9,580 nucleotides of DNA from Thermoplasmata archaeon (GTDB taxonomy: Archaea > Thermoplasmatota > Thermoplasmata > Thermoplasmatales > Thermoplasmataceae): NCBI GenBank assembly GCA_021799755.1, contig JAJYZU010000037.1, positions 1-9,580 of the forward strand. The letters are read 5' to 3'. The notes beneath the pieces are model-generated. The model was given only the letters and a program-made list of their open reading frames with translations. It did no database searches and was not told the origin of the DNA. A program made the position numbers and the translations under genes. Below are positions 1-5,993 of the stretch, in pieces; within the stretch, counting starts at the first letter, position 1, and every line of letters starts with the position of its first letter.

Positions 1-518
1 GGCTTGAAAGATTGCCTGCTCACGTTATGAACTATTTTCACAGAATACCTGAGGGATGTTGATACAGAAAGCCGTGAGTATTCTTTATCCCCTGCTCTGG
101 CAATCATTCTTACAGCGAATTCTTTCTGTGTCATCAATACCGCTCTGGAGAACTCGTGCCTGTAAAGTGCGAAGATGATTTCAGAAGATATCATGTATGG
201 AATGTTACCGATGATCTTCTCAACTTTCATTCCGGGCAGATCTAGAAAATTTTCCTTTATCACCTGCAATTGACCGGAACAAATTTCTCTGGAGTATCTG
301 GCATTTAGAAGACCCACGAAACGATGATCAGCTTCGACGGCAATAACTCTGCAGCCGCTCTTTAGCAACAAATCCGTAAGAATCCCCTCGCCTGGTCCTA
401 TTTCAAGAACTGTGTCGGTTTTTTCCAGCAACAGGGCATTAACCTCGATTTTCGCAATGTTTGGATCGTTCAGGAAAACCTGCCCGTATTTCTTAGCATA
501 ATTTGGTTTTGTGCTCAT
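1..518 (-). CDS. ksgA: 16S rRNA adenine dimethyltransferase KsgA/Dim1 (3' end cut by window edge)
   Basis: The enzyme dimethylates two adjacent adenines in the loop of helix 45 of 16S rRNA, using S-adenosylmethionine, late in small-subunit maturation. The first 172 residues are present; the rest lies outside the window. Visible family features are KYGQVFLND at residues 10-18, the SAM-binding loop LEIGPGEG at 38-45, the acidic ribose-binding strand VEAD at 61-64, and the NIPY catalytic motif (NxPY type) at 105-108. These are followed by the LMTQKEFAVRM and EYSRLSV segments typical of KsgA. The ATG overlaps the stop of the upstream DUF655 gene as ATGA. No good Shine-Dalgarno is visible just before it, so coupled reinitiation is likely. 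It is the last gene seen in the ribosomal/exosome operon. Identification is firm; only the C-terminal part cannot be judged. Confidence 0.96.
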   Translation of the reverse strand, partial: MSTKPNYAKKYGQVFLNDPNIAKIEVNALLLEKTDTVLEIGPGEGILTDLLLKSGCRVIAVEADHRFVGLLNARYSREICSGQLQVIKENFLDLPGMKVEKIIGNIPYMISSEIIFALYRHEFSRAVLMTQKEFAVRMIARAGDKEYSRLSVSTSLRYSVKIVHNVSRQSFK

Positions 519-1072
519 TTTGATACGAACATCTTGTATTTTTCAAATCTCTCTTCAAGTTCCTGGATAATCCTGCCGACTATCATTTTCTGGGGATTGT
601 GAACGGTCTTCACTCTTTCTGTAAGATCTTTAAAAGATTCAAACGGCTTTTTCTTCCTCTCTTCTATAATGCTCCACATGGTCTTGTTTCCGAGACCGGG
701 AAGAAGCTCGAGAGAGTGCAGTCTCGTGTTAATTGGCTGTGCGGTGTTGAAAAACCCTATGTACTTGGATTCCTGCTGATTTACAAGAGTCTCCAGTATA
801 AATGGCAATTCATTCATAGCAGCGCTCGTCAGGTCCTTGTAGGAGATCCTCCTCTTGACCGAGAGTATTTTGGTTCGCATCTCAAGATTGCTACCAATAT
901 ATATCCTGTCTCCCACAGAAAATATTGCATTATTCTTTGGGATAAGTTCCAGAAGCTTGAATTCGTCCTCGCCGATTGCTATCAGGATTGGTGTTTTTTT
1001 ATAGCTCCTGTCATCGGACCTTCCCTGGGGAAGGTAATCAAGTACATATGCATATTCTTCCACAAAAAACAC
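515..1072 (-). CDS. DUF655 family protein with helix-hairpin-helix, likely RNA-binding
   Basis: This is a 185-residue archaeal protein of the DUF655 family, whose biochemical role is not established as far as I know. The N-terminal part (about 1-75) is beta-rich, starting EEYAYVLDYLPQGR and including a VGDRIYIG strand, and looks like an OB or S1-like fold. The middle has the conserved INTRLHSLELLPGLGNKTMW stretch (114-133), a helix-hairpin-helix with its GLG turn. The C-terminal 50 residues are charged and helical. The start is GTG, 6 nt after the rpoF stop; a second GTG three codons later is possible. Its stop overlaps the ksgA start (ATGA), so the two products are probably made in matched amounts. 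Inference: a nucleic-acid-binding partner in ribosome assembly or tRNA/rRNA modification. Family membership is confident; function is open. Confidence 0.9.
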   Translation of the reverse strand: MFFVEEYAYVLDYLPQGRSDDRSYKKTPILIAIGEDEFKLLELIPKNNAIFSVGDRIYIGSNLEMRTKILSVKRRISYKDLTSAAMNELPFILETLVNQQESKYIGFFNTAQPINTRLHSLELLPGLGNKTMWSIIEERKKKPFESFKDLTERVKTVHNPQKMIVGRIIQELEERFEKYKMFVSK

Positions 1073-1078
1073 CAGGCC

Positions 1079-1390
1079 CTACTCAACGAGTTCCTGTAAA
1101 TAGTCCAGAAGATTATTTAAATCTTTTTCGTTTATCAAAACTCCATAGCCGGATAAAATTGACGTGATTTCCTCTTTTGTCCTGGGAACTATATCGACCA
1201 GCTTCACCGCAACGTCTTCCTTGAGGGAGTATTTATTCTTGATTTCCTTAACAGCCTTCTGAGATCCGTTCTTGATCTTAAGGAACTTCTCGGTATATGA
1301 AACTGTCTGGGCCTCGGTATCGGTGAGATTTTCCTTTCCGGATAGTATCCGGTAAACCTCGGGGATTGGGATATACTCCTTTTTTGTCAT
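1079..1390 (-). CDS. rpoF: DNA-directed RNA polymerase subunit F (Rpb4 homologue)
   Basis: A 103-residue Rpb4/RpoF protein, which pairs with RpoE (Rpb7) to form the stalk of the archaeal RNA polymerase. The stalk helps promoter opening and binds emerging RNA. The sequence is almost entirely helical and charged. It has the family's N-terminal IPIPEVYRILS segment, a central LTDTEAQTVSYTEKFLKI helix, and a C-terminal HRDC-like bundle with VDIVPRTKEEITSILSGYG near residues 66-83, where the family carries its conserved P-x-T/S-x-E/D-E motif. Length is normal. The ATG lies 19 nt after the rpl21e stop, the widest gap in the operon, with only a weak upstream purine run. The stop is TAG, 6 nt before the DUF655 start. 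Position between L21e and DUF655 matches a neighbourhood known in many archaea and supports the call. Confidence 0.93.
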   Translation of the reverse strand: MTKKEYIPIPEVYRILSGKENLTDTEAQTVSYTEKFLKIKNGSQKAVKEIKNKYSLKEDVAVKLVDIVPRTKEEITSILSGYGVLINEKDLNNLLDYLQELVE

Positions 1391-1409
1391 CTTTGCATCC
1401 GAGTCCGGT

Positions 1410-1709
1410 TTAAGCCTGTACTACCTTCTTCAAATGAGCCGGCCCTGCCAGTATCTGCTTTTCCACCGATCCGACGTTAATTGATACAAGATAGCATTCA
1501 CCCTGTTTCTTTACCACGGTTCCTGTATATCCATGGAAATTATGAAACGGCATACCCTTATGGATTGATGAGTTTATGACAATGGAGGCTTTATCGCCAA
1601 TTTCGAATGACTTCATAAGTTCGTTTACAGTTGGCAAACCCCTCTCTTTTATCTTCCTTCGCATTTTCATTCTTGATCCAGATCTTGGACCATGTGACAT
1701 CTTCGCCAT
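1410..1709 (-). CDS. rpl21e: 50S ribosomal protein L21e
   Basis: A 99-residue archaeal/eukaryotic large-subunit protein, which has no bacterial counterpart. Visible features are the basic N-terminus (SHGPRSGSRMKMRRKIKERG), then a small SH3-like beta barrel with FEIGDKASIVINSSIHKGMPFHNFHGYTGTV, the family signature (H-x-G-M-P-x-x-x-F-H-G-x-T-G). It ends in the KKQGECYLVSINVG strand pair. The ATG overlaps the pus10 stop by one base (TAATG) and is preceded by GGGGTGA at a suitable distance, which supports this start over the internal ATG three codons later. Length is normal for the family. Confidence 0.97.
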   Translation of the reverse strand: MAKMSHGPRSGSRMKMRRKIKERGLPTVNELMKSFEIGDKASIVINSSIHKGMPFHNFHGYTGTVVKKQGECYLVSINVGSVEKQILAGPAHLKKVVQA

Positions 1710-2881
1710 TATTTTTCACCCCTGTGAATCTTTATTACGTCCAGTTCTTCCACTTTAAGAGGAGCTCCATATATCTCTGATATGCTCGGACTGGTTCTTC
1801 CTTCATCCCCGTTTACGAGTTCTTTAATGTAGGTCCCTGCCTGTGCCCTTATTTCCAGTGATGCCTGTTTTCCGTTGATTTCAAGCACCCTGACTTCCTC
1901 GACGGTTCTTGCCCTTACGAGATCGGATCTCCTTCCGGAAACTCTTAATGGTGTTCTTTGATATATAACTTTTCCAGTGAATTTATCCAGGGATGTATGG
2001 AGCTTCACTGCATCTATTGTTTCTATAGAAGATATCCTGGCCAAGTAAGTTTTGGTATAACTGCTCTCCTTCAGACTCTTCACTGCTTTTTTATCCGTGA
2101 ATTCCAGATTGAGTATCTCCAGAATGTCTGAATTCCTGTTAACTTCCTGCTTGTACTCCTCGAGATCTATCTTCCTGACTTTAGGATTCATTCCCTCTAT
2201 GACAAATTCTCTTCCATTGCCAAGCATCCTGACGTCGACATCTTCTCTCCCTGCACCATGAAGCCTGAAGTCTGTTGCGTTTGAGAATATGATGAGGGGT
2301 TCACCGATCAGTTCCTCGAGAGATTTTGACTGGTTGTACTCCTTATGTATCCACCTCGTTTGAGGCGTGTCCCTTCTGAATTTCCTGTACACGCCATAAA
2401 TGTAAAGACTTTTTATCTGCAGTTTGAGGGAATCATACTTCAGATTAAACTGAAGGGCAATATCAGGATCATTCTTTTCGAATTCCTTGCCCGTTCTCGA
2501 ACTGATCAACTTGCCAAGTTCGCGGTTAAATTCCTTCTTTATGCTTTCAGAATGTGCTTCTGCGCCTTTCTGAACTGATGATTCAAGTGCCACTGTCTTA
2601 TCATCGAATGTGGACCCGACCAGGAACGTATCATACTCATAGTCCTGTGTCAGGTCTGAAGCCATATTAAAATATCTGTCAAGATTCCTGAAGATGCCGC
2701 CACATATTTCACAATTATCCTCTGATTCAAATCTGAATCCCGGTTTGTCCAGAACCGAGATCAAAAATTCTATAATTAATCCCCTTGTCGAATTATCCAG
2801 ATCGCTGCCTACCCTTGCGTATACTCTACCAGCGCATCTCACACATATCCTGTGAGAAAGAAGGTTTTGGAAAATGACCAT
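1709..2881 (-). CDS. pus10: tRNA pseudouridine synthase Pus10
   Basis: Pus10 makes pseudouridine at position 55, and in many archaea also 54, in the T-loop of tRNAs. It replaces bacterial TruB in that role. The 390-residue protein has an N-terminal zinc-binding region with CVRC (13-16) and CEIC (57-60), an accessory THUMP-like region to about residue 180, and the catalytic domain. The latter carries HGAGREDVDVRMLGNGREF at 208-226; D214 in the GRED box is the expected catalytic aspartate. It also has YQRTPLRVSGRRSDLVR (307-323) and the closing GTYIKELVNGDEGRTSPS motif (349-366). All hallmark motifs are intact. The ATG lies 8 nt after the rpoP stop with a weak AGGTAAAGG upstream. The stop overlaps the rpl21e start by one base. 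Confidence 0.96.
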   Translation of the reverse strand: MVIFQNLLSHRICVRCAGRVYARVGSDLDNSTRGLIIEFLISVLDKPGFRFESEDNCEICGGIFRNLDRYFNMASDLTQDYEYDTFLVGSTFDDKTVALESSVQKGAEAHSESIKKEFNRELGKLISSRTGKEFEKNDPDIALQFNLKYDSLKLQIKSLYIYGVYRKFRRDTPQTRWIHKEYNQSKSLEELIGEPLIIFSNATDFRLHGAGREDVDVRMLGNGREFVIEGMNPKVRKIDLEEYKQEVNRNSDILEILNLEFTDKKAVKSLKESSYTKTYLARISSIETIDAVKLHTSLDKFTGKVIYQRTPLRVSGRRSDLVRARTVEEVRVLEINGKQASLEIRAQAGTYIKELVNGDEGRTSPSISEIYGAPLKVEELDVIKIHRGEK

Positions 2882-2889
2882 CTTGGCCT

Positions 2890-3024
2890 TTACCTTACTA
2901 TTATGACTTTTTCTATGTTAGGTCTCTCCTTGATGAAGACCCTGGAACCGCATTCGCATTCTATTTCTGCTGTTCCATAAGATTTCTCGAGGGGACGACC
3001 ACACCTTATGCACTTGTACGTTAT
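2890..3024 (-). CDS. rpoP: DNA-directed RNA polymerase subunit P (Rpb12 homologue), apparent ATA start
   Basis: RpoP is the small zinc-ribbon subunit of archaeal RNA polymerase that sits with the RpoD/RpoL assembly platform. Reading from 3024 gives 44 residues starting [17 protein letters not shown] and ending KVIIVR, with C5-x-x-C8 and C23-x-C25 as probable zinc ligands, followed by [15 protein letters not shown], typical of the family. No ATG, GTG or TTG occurs anywhere in this frame. A TGA at 3045-3043 closes it upstream. The only plausible start is ATA at 3024, overlapping the rpl37Ae stop as ATAA, 2 nt after GAGGTG; the next codon, ACG, is the alternative. A gene finder limited to normal starts would miss it. 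Position after L37Ae matches archaeal gene order. Product is confident; exact start less so. Confidence 0.88.
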   Translation of the reverse strand: MTYKCIRCGRPLEKSYGTAEIECECGSRVFIKERPNIEKVIIVR

Positions 3025-3272
3025 GCCACCTCTTCGATGACTTCAGACTGAATGCTTTCAGGTGTGTACGAGCCGCCGGCAAATTTGTGATGGCAGTGCC
3101 TGCATTCCCATATTCCTGATGCAAGACGCTTAACCTTTTTCTGCTTGCACGCAGGACAAACGTAGAATGACGATTTTTGTTTATATATTTCATTCCAGGC
3201 TTTTCTTACAGTTACTCCATATCTTGGACCGAATCTCCCGGCTGCGCCCACTTTCAAAGTTCTTCTTGACAT
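3021..3272 (-). CDS. rpl37ae: 50S ribosomal protein L37Ae
   Basis: An 83-residue zinc-ribbon protein of the archaeal/eukaryotic large subunit. Four cysteines are present as CPAC (39-42) and CRHC (57-60), in the expected [22 protein letters not shown] arrangement. The N-terminus [16 protein letters not shown] matches the family, as does the GG after the second pair (KFAGGSY). The ATG follows the rrp42 stop by 8 nt; a GGGTGA ribosome binding site overlaps the last codons of rrp42. The stop (TAA) overlaps the rpoP start. Length is normal and the last few residues (SEVIEEVA) are variable in the family. Confidence 0.97.
   Translation of the reverse strand: MSRRTLKVGAAGRFGPRYGVTVRKAWNEIYKQKSSFYVCPACKQKKVKRLASGIWECRHCHHKFAGGSYTPESIQSEVIEEVA
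3027..3032 (-). promoter_or_regulatory. Ribosome binding site before the non-canonical rpoP start
   Basis: GAGGTG within the last codons of rpl37Ae, followed by GC and then ATA. The match to the 16S rRNA tail is good but the spacing to ATA is short, and it would be three bases longer for ACG. Together with the ATAA overlap it suggests termination-reinitiation by ribosomes finishing rpl37Ae. Confidence 0.55.
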
Positions 3273-3280
3273 TTACCAGT

Positions 3281-4063
3281 TCACCCGAAATATTTCTCTC
3301 TTAAAGATTTTCCCACATTGCTGGATGTTATAATAGCTTTCTTTATTTCATCCATGGTAAAGAAACCGACATCTCCCTTTTGCATGGCCTTTATGTGCCC
3401 ATCTTCCGAGGTGGTAACGGTTATTCTTCCCTGGGATATCTGTTCCTCTTCCAGATCCGGATCAACAACCAGTGAATCGCCTATCTTGGCCATTGTAACA
3501 GATATTGGCGTGCATGTCGTTGGAACCGTAAAGTCCTTGCCGCCTATTGAGGATGCCGGGACAATGGCAGTTTTCAGTGCAGAAACGGATGCCAGAGTAC
3601 ACGCATCTATAAGATTTCCGTCAAAGTCCAGCACATTTATGTCAATGAAGACTATCCAGACCTTGGCTGCAGGCTCTATCACCAGCTTCTGGAGATCGAT
3701 CATTTTGCTTTCCCTGATTCCCCTGTCTACCACCCTTGCGAGTTCAATGGACATCTCATTGGGAGGCCCTGATTCAAAAGTGGGGAATGCCATTGGAAGA
3801 AGTTCCACGTTTGTTGTAAGAACTCCCTGATTCGGAGTGTCTGGGAAAGGTTCTCCTGCCTCTATCTTTACACCAGCAATAACCTTGGTTTTCCCCAGAG
3901 TTACCATGGAAGATCCCGCAGCCCTCACTATGTAATTTGGTGTGATGGTGGCTTCCCTGAACTGATCCAAGTTCCTGTCATCGGATCTCTTTCCCTCCTT
4001 CAATCTTCTCATGATGTAGCTTCTCTTTATCTCTGAGAGTATACCTAACTCATCTCTTGGCAT
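3281..4063 (-). CDS. rrp42: Exosome complex component Rrp42
   Basis: Rrp42 is the RNase PH-like subunit that alternates with Rrp41 in the archaeal exosome hexamer, the 3'-to-5' RNA-degrading machine. It lacks its own phosphorolytic activity but shapes the RNA path and is needed for Rrp41 activity (family knowledge). The 260-residue protein shows an N-terminal helix (LGILSEIKRSYIMRRLKEGKRSDDR), the RNase PH core with SSMVTLGKTKVIAGVK (51-66), and ESGPPNEMSIELARVVDRGIRES around 97-119. Near 141-157 is DINVLDFDGNLIDACTL, where Rrp42 proteins have the degenerate counterpart of the active site. The start lies 2 nt after the rrp41 stop with GGTGA upstream. Length and motifs are normal. Confidence 0.97.
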   Translation of the reverse strand: MPRDELGILSEIKRSYIMRRLKEGKRSDDRNLDQFREATITPNYIVRAAGSSMVTLGKTKVIAGVKIEAGEPFPDTPNQGVLTTNVELLPMAFPTFESGPPNEMSIELARVVDRGIRESKMIDLQKLVIEPAAKVWIVFIDINVLDFDGNLIDACTLASVSALKTAIVPASSIGGKDFTVPTTCTPISVTMAKIGDSLVVDPDLEEEQISQGRITVTTSEDGHIKAMQKGDVGFFTMDEIKKAIITSSNVGKSLREKYFG

Positions 4064-4065
4064 TT

Positions 4066-4806
4066 TTATTCACCAACTTCCCCGGTTGAGGTTTCAAATT
4101 TATTCTTAAGGGCGTCCCTCTGAATCTGGTTTATTCTCTTTATTGCATTCATTACCATGCCCGTGGCCTGATCAAATTCCTCCACCGACATGTCTCCATC
4201 CATCTGCATTAAAACCACTTTGCCGCTTTTCGGAAGAACTGCTATTGGCAGGTCGGCCTGCCCGAAGTTGTCTTCTTCCTTGCAGAGATCAAGAACAATA
4301 TGACCGTCAACCTTGCCTGCTGTGCATCCTGTAACGAGGTCTCGCATTGGTATTCCGGCTGATGCCACAGCTACTGCTGCTGCGGTGAGACCAGCAATTC
4401 TGGTTCCCGCGTCTGCCTGCATGACCTCTATGAATATGTCAATCTGAGCTCTGGGAAACTGTTCCACCATTATTGCAGATTCCAGGGCCTCTGATATGAC
4501 CTTTGAGATCTCCATTGATCTCCTGTCCGGGCCCGGCCTCTTTCTTTCGTCCACAGAGTATGCTTCCATGTTGTACCTTGCCTTTACCACTGCCTTGTTT
4601 ATGTCCTGATTGTGCTTTGGATAGGCTTCCCTTGGTCCATAAACTGCTGCGATGATCTTGTTTCCGCCCCATTCTATAAGCGCAGATCCGTCTGCACGAT
4701 TCAAAACATCTGTTTCTATCTTTATTGGTCGAAGTTCCTCTGGACTTCTTCCATCTATTCTCAGTCCCTTTTCATCTATTAACTTAATATCACTTACTGT
4801 TCCCAC
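4066..4806 (-). CDS. rrp41: Exosome complex component Rrp41 (catalytic subunit)
   Basis: Rrp41 carries the phosphorolytic and polyadenylating active site of the archaeal exosome. With the chosen GTG start it is 246 residues. The RNase PH fold shows LRIDGRSPEELRPI (15-28), NRADGSALIEWGGNKIIAAVYGP (36-58), RKRPGPDRRSMEIS with the RNA/phosphate-binding arginines (88-101), QADAGTRIAGLTAA (130-143), and EEDNFGQADLPIA. In the last, D179 and D185 match the catalytic aspartate pair known from Sulfolobus Rrp41, so the enzyme should be active. An upstream in-frame GTG at 4815 lies inside the AGGTGAG ribosome binding site, so 4806 is preferred. The gene overlaps the end of rrp4 by 17 nt. Confidence 0.96.
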   Translation of the reverse strand: MGTVSDIKLIDEKGLRIDGRSPEELRPIKIETDVLNRADGSALIEWGGNKIIAAVYGPREAYPKHNQDINKAVVKARYNMEAYSVDERKRPGPDRRSMEISKVISEALESAIMVEQFPRAQIDIFIEVMQADAGTRIAGLTAAAVAVASAGIPMRDLVTGCTAGKVDGHIVLDLCKEEDNFGQADLPIAVLPKSGKVVLMQMDGDMSVEEFDQATGMVMNAIKRINQIQRDALKNKFETSTGEVGE

Positions 4807-5479
4807 TAATCTCACCTTTCTTGCTCTTCAAATATTCTGCTATTCTGTCTGTCAGTCCAATTGTGTGTGCTTCATTCTTAACGATTTCTATTGCAGAAAT
4901 CGCAAGCATGACATTTTCCGGAGGCCCATCAATCCAGATAAGCCCATTCTGCCCTACAACTATTCTGGTGCCGGTCTCATCCTTGATCATGTTGACCATG
5001 GTTCCGCCCTTTCCTATTATCCTTGGCACCTTTGGAGACGGTATTGACACAATCGTGCCACCTTCGAGTTTCCTGAGCCCCACGTCTTTAAGGGTCAGCC
5101 AGCTTTCGTTTATTTCGTTGATCGAGAGGACTTTGGCATAAATGTAGTCTCCCGTATTTATGTATCTCTTGAGATCGCCGGCATTCGTGCGCCATGGAAC
5201 GTCATTTATGTGAAGAAGCGAAGTGTAAGGGGCACTTATATCTGTGATCCACATCGAAGGCCCTATCTCTATCACTTTCCCTATCACCTTGTCTCCCCGT
5301 CTCGGCATGTATGCACCGTTGAACGGAACAACGTCGACAAACTGTTCACTCTTCTGGAGAACCCCGAAATACTCTGAACAGAACTGCCCTTCACCACACT
5401 TGTAAAGACCGTATCTGGCCTTTGCCCCCTGAAGATCGATCTGATCTCCTGGAAGCACTATTTCTCTTACCTTCATCAT
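4790..5479 (-). CDS. rrp4: Exosome complex component Rrp4 (RNA-binding cap)
   Basis: Rrp4 forms the trimeric cap on the Rrp41-Rrp42 ring and feeds RNA into it. The 229 residues show the three expected domains. These are an N-terminal domain (1-60) with IVLPGDQID and YGLYKCGEGQFCSEYFGVL, an S1 domain (about 62-132) starting GDKVIGKVIEIGPSMWITDI, and a KH domain (about 140-205) with IPSPKVPRIIGKGG. In the KH domain the GKGG loop (156-159) is intact. The first of two adjacent ATGs is chosen because GGTGG lies 5 nt upstream. It is the first gene of the operon: 198 bp of AT-rich DNA with TATA-like elements separate it from the next reading frame. The usual archaeal neighbours upstream (SBDS, proteasome alpha) are absent here. 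Confidence 0.97.
   Translation of the reverse strand: MMKVREIVLPGDQIDLQGAKARYGLYKCGEGQFCSEYFGVLQKSEQFVDVVPFNGAYMPRRGDKVIGKVIEIGPSMWITDISAPYTSLLHINDVPWRTNAGDLKRYINTGDYIYAKVLSINEINESWLTLKDVGLRKLEGGTIVSIPSPKVPRIIGKGGTMVNMIKDETGTRIVVGQNGLIWIDGPPENVMLAISAIEIVKNEAHTIGLTDRIAEYLKSKKGEISGNSK
4811..4817 (-). promoter_or_regulatory. Ribosome binding site of rrp41 that decides its start
   Basis: AGGTGAG lies inside the rrp4 coding sequence, 4 nt before the GTG at 4806. It matches the archaeal anti-Shine-Dalgarno well. The competing GTG at 4815 is part of the site itself, so it cannot be the start that this site serves. Confidence 0.7.
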
Positions 5480-5598
5480 TTAACCACCTAGTTCAAGTTA
5501 TAACTAACAGCACCAAAAATCCTTCATATGGGATCATTACATAAATTCCTTATTTCTGGATTAAAATAATGCTTTTCGTCCAATTCCCTTCAACTCTC

Positions 5599-5605
5599 TT
5601 ATATG
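5599..5605 (-). promoter_or_regulatory. Probable TATA box of the exosome/ribosomal operon
   Basis: ATATAAG preceded by an A-rich stretch (GATAAAACC) that could serve as the BRE. A start site about 25 nt downstream would leave a leader of roughly 95 nt before the rrp4 ATG, consistent with that gene having a ribosome binding site. A second AT-rich element (AAATAAATATTG, near 5620-5631) is an alternative. Prediction from sequence alone. Confidence 0.45.
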
Positions 5606-5654
5606 GTTTTATCTTAATTCAATATTTATTTTTTCTCTTTCCATTACGCATATC

Positions 5655-5659
5655 AAAAA
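5655..5659 (-). terminator. Possible oligo-T terminator before the operon promoter
   Basis: A T5 run on the minus strand about 18 nt after the stop of the 90-codon frame and upstream of the presumed rrp4 promoter. Archaeal terminators are often simple T runs without a hairpin. This one is short, so the call is weak. Confidence 0.25.
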
Positions 5660-5676
5660 TGGATCACTGTCATTTC

Positions 5677-5949
5677 TTAATCTCTGGTGTTGATGACTTG
5701 ACCCTTAATCTGCCTTGAATGCTGATCTTTTTCATATCCTCTGACTGATTCCTTTCTTTCATAATGCTCAAAATATGTTTCGAATAAATCAACCATGTGA
5801 TCCTGAGTTTTAGCCCTGCATTGAATAGTTTCAAATACACTGAATGATTGATTATAGCAAAGATGCAGACGGTTGAACCTTGTCACATATGCCTGACGAT
5901 AACCGGTAGGAGATGCAGAATATGCAATCTTCCAACCTGTAGTGCACAT
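5677..5949 (-). CDS. Unrecognised 90-codon reading frame downstream of pheS
   Basis: I do not recognise this protein. It begins MCTTGWKIAYSASPTGYRQAY and ends EKDQHSRQIKGQVINTRD. It is rich in aromatic and charged residues, has three scattered cysteines (2, 31, 44), and shows no signal peptide or membrane segment. The middle (HMVDLFETYFEHYERKESVRGYEKD) would form one long helix. The ATG has GGAG 5 nt upstream and lies 44 nt after the pheS stop on the same strand, so it could be translated from the pheS transcript. Against it: the frame continues upstream of the ATG (TAFTDSKGVE) to a TGA at 5978-5976, so it may be the tail of a decayed longer gene such as a transposase. It uses CGT arginine codons, while its neighbours mostly use AGG/AGA. 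Real small gene, remnant and chance frame all remain possible. Confidence 0.35.
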   Translation of the reverse strand: MCTTGWKIAYSASPTGYRQAYVTRFNRLHLCYNQSFSVFETIQCRAKTQDHMVDLFETYFEHYERKESVRGYEKDQHSRQIKGQVINTRD

Positions 5950-5954
5950 CTCAA

Positions 5955-5958
5955 CTCC
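5955..5958 (-). promoter_or_regulatory. Ribosome binding site candidate of the 90-codon frame
   Basis: GGAG (in AAAGGAGTTGAG) directly upstream of the ATG at 5949, with a 5-nt gap. It is among the better-matching and better-spaced sites in the window, and is the main argument that this frame is translated. Confidence 0.35.
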
Positions 5959-5993
5959 TTTGGAATCTGTGAAAGCTGTTCAGGAAAGCGCTT

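Noticed and set aside
3021..3030. Programmed -1 frameshift giving an L37Ae-RpoP fusion instead of an ATA start
   Set aside because: No slippery heptamer is present at the junction, and both proteins are normally separate small subunits of different machines.
2918..3193. 91-codon minus-strand frame overlapping rpl37Ae and rpoP
   Set aside because: It is the third frame across two well-supported zinc-ribbon genes and has no family character.
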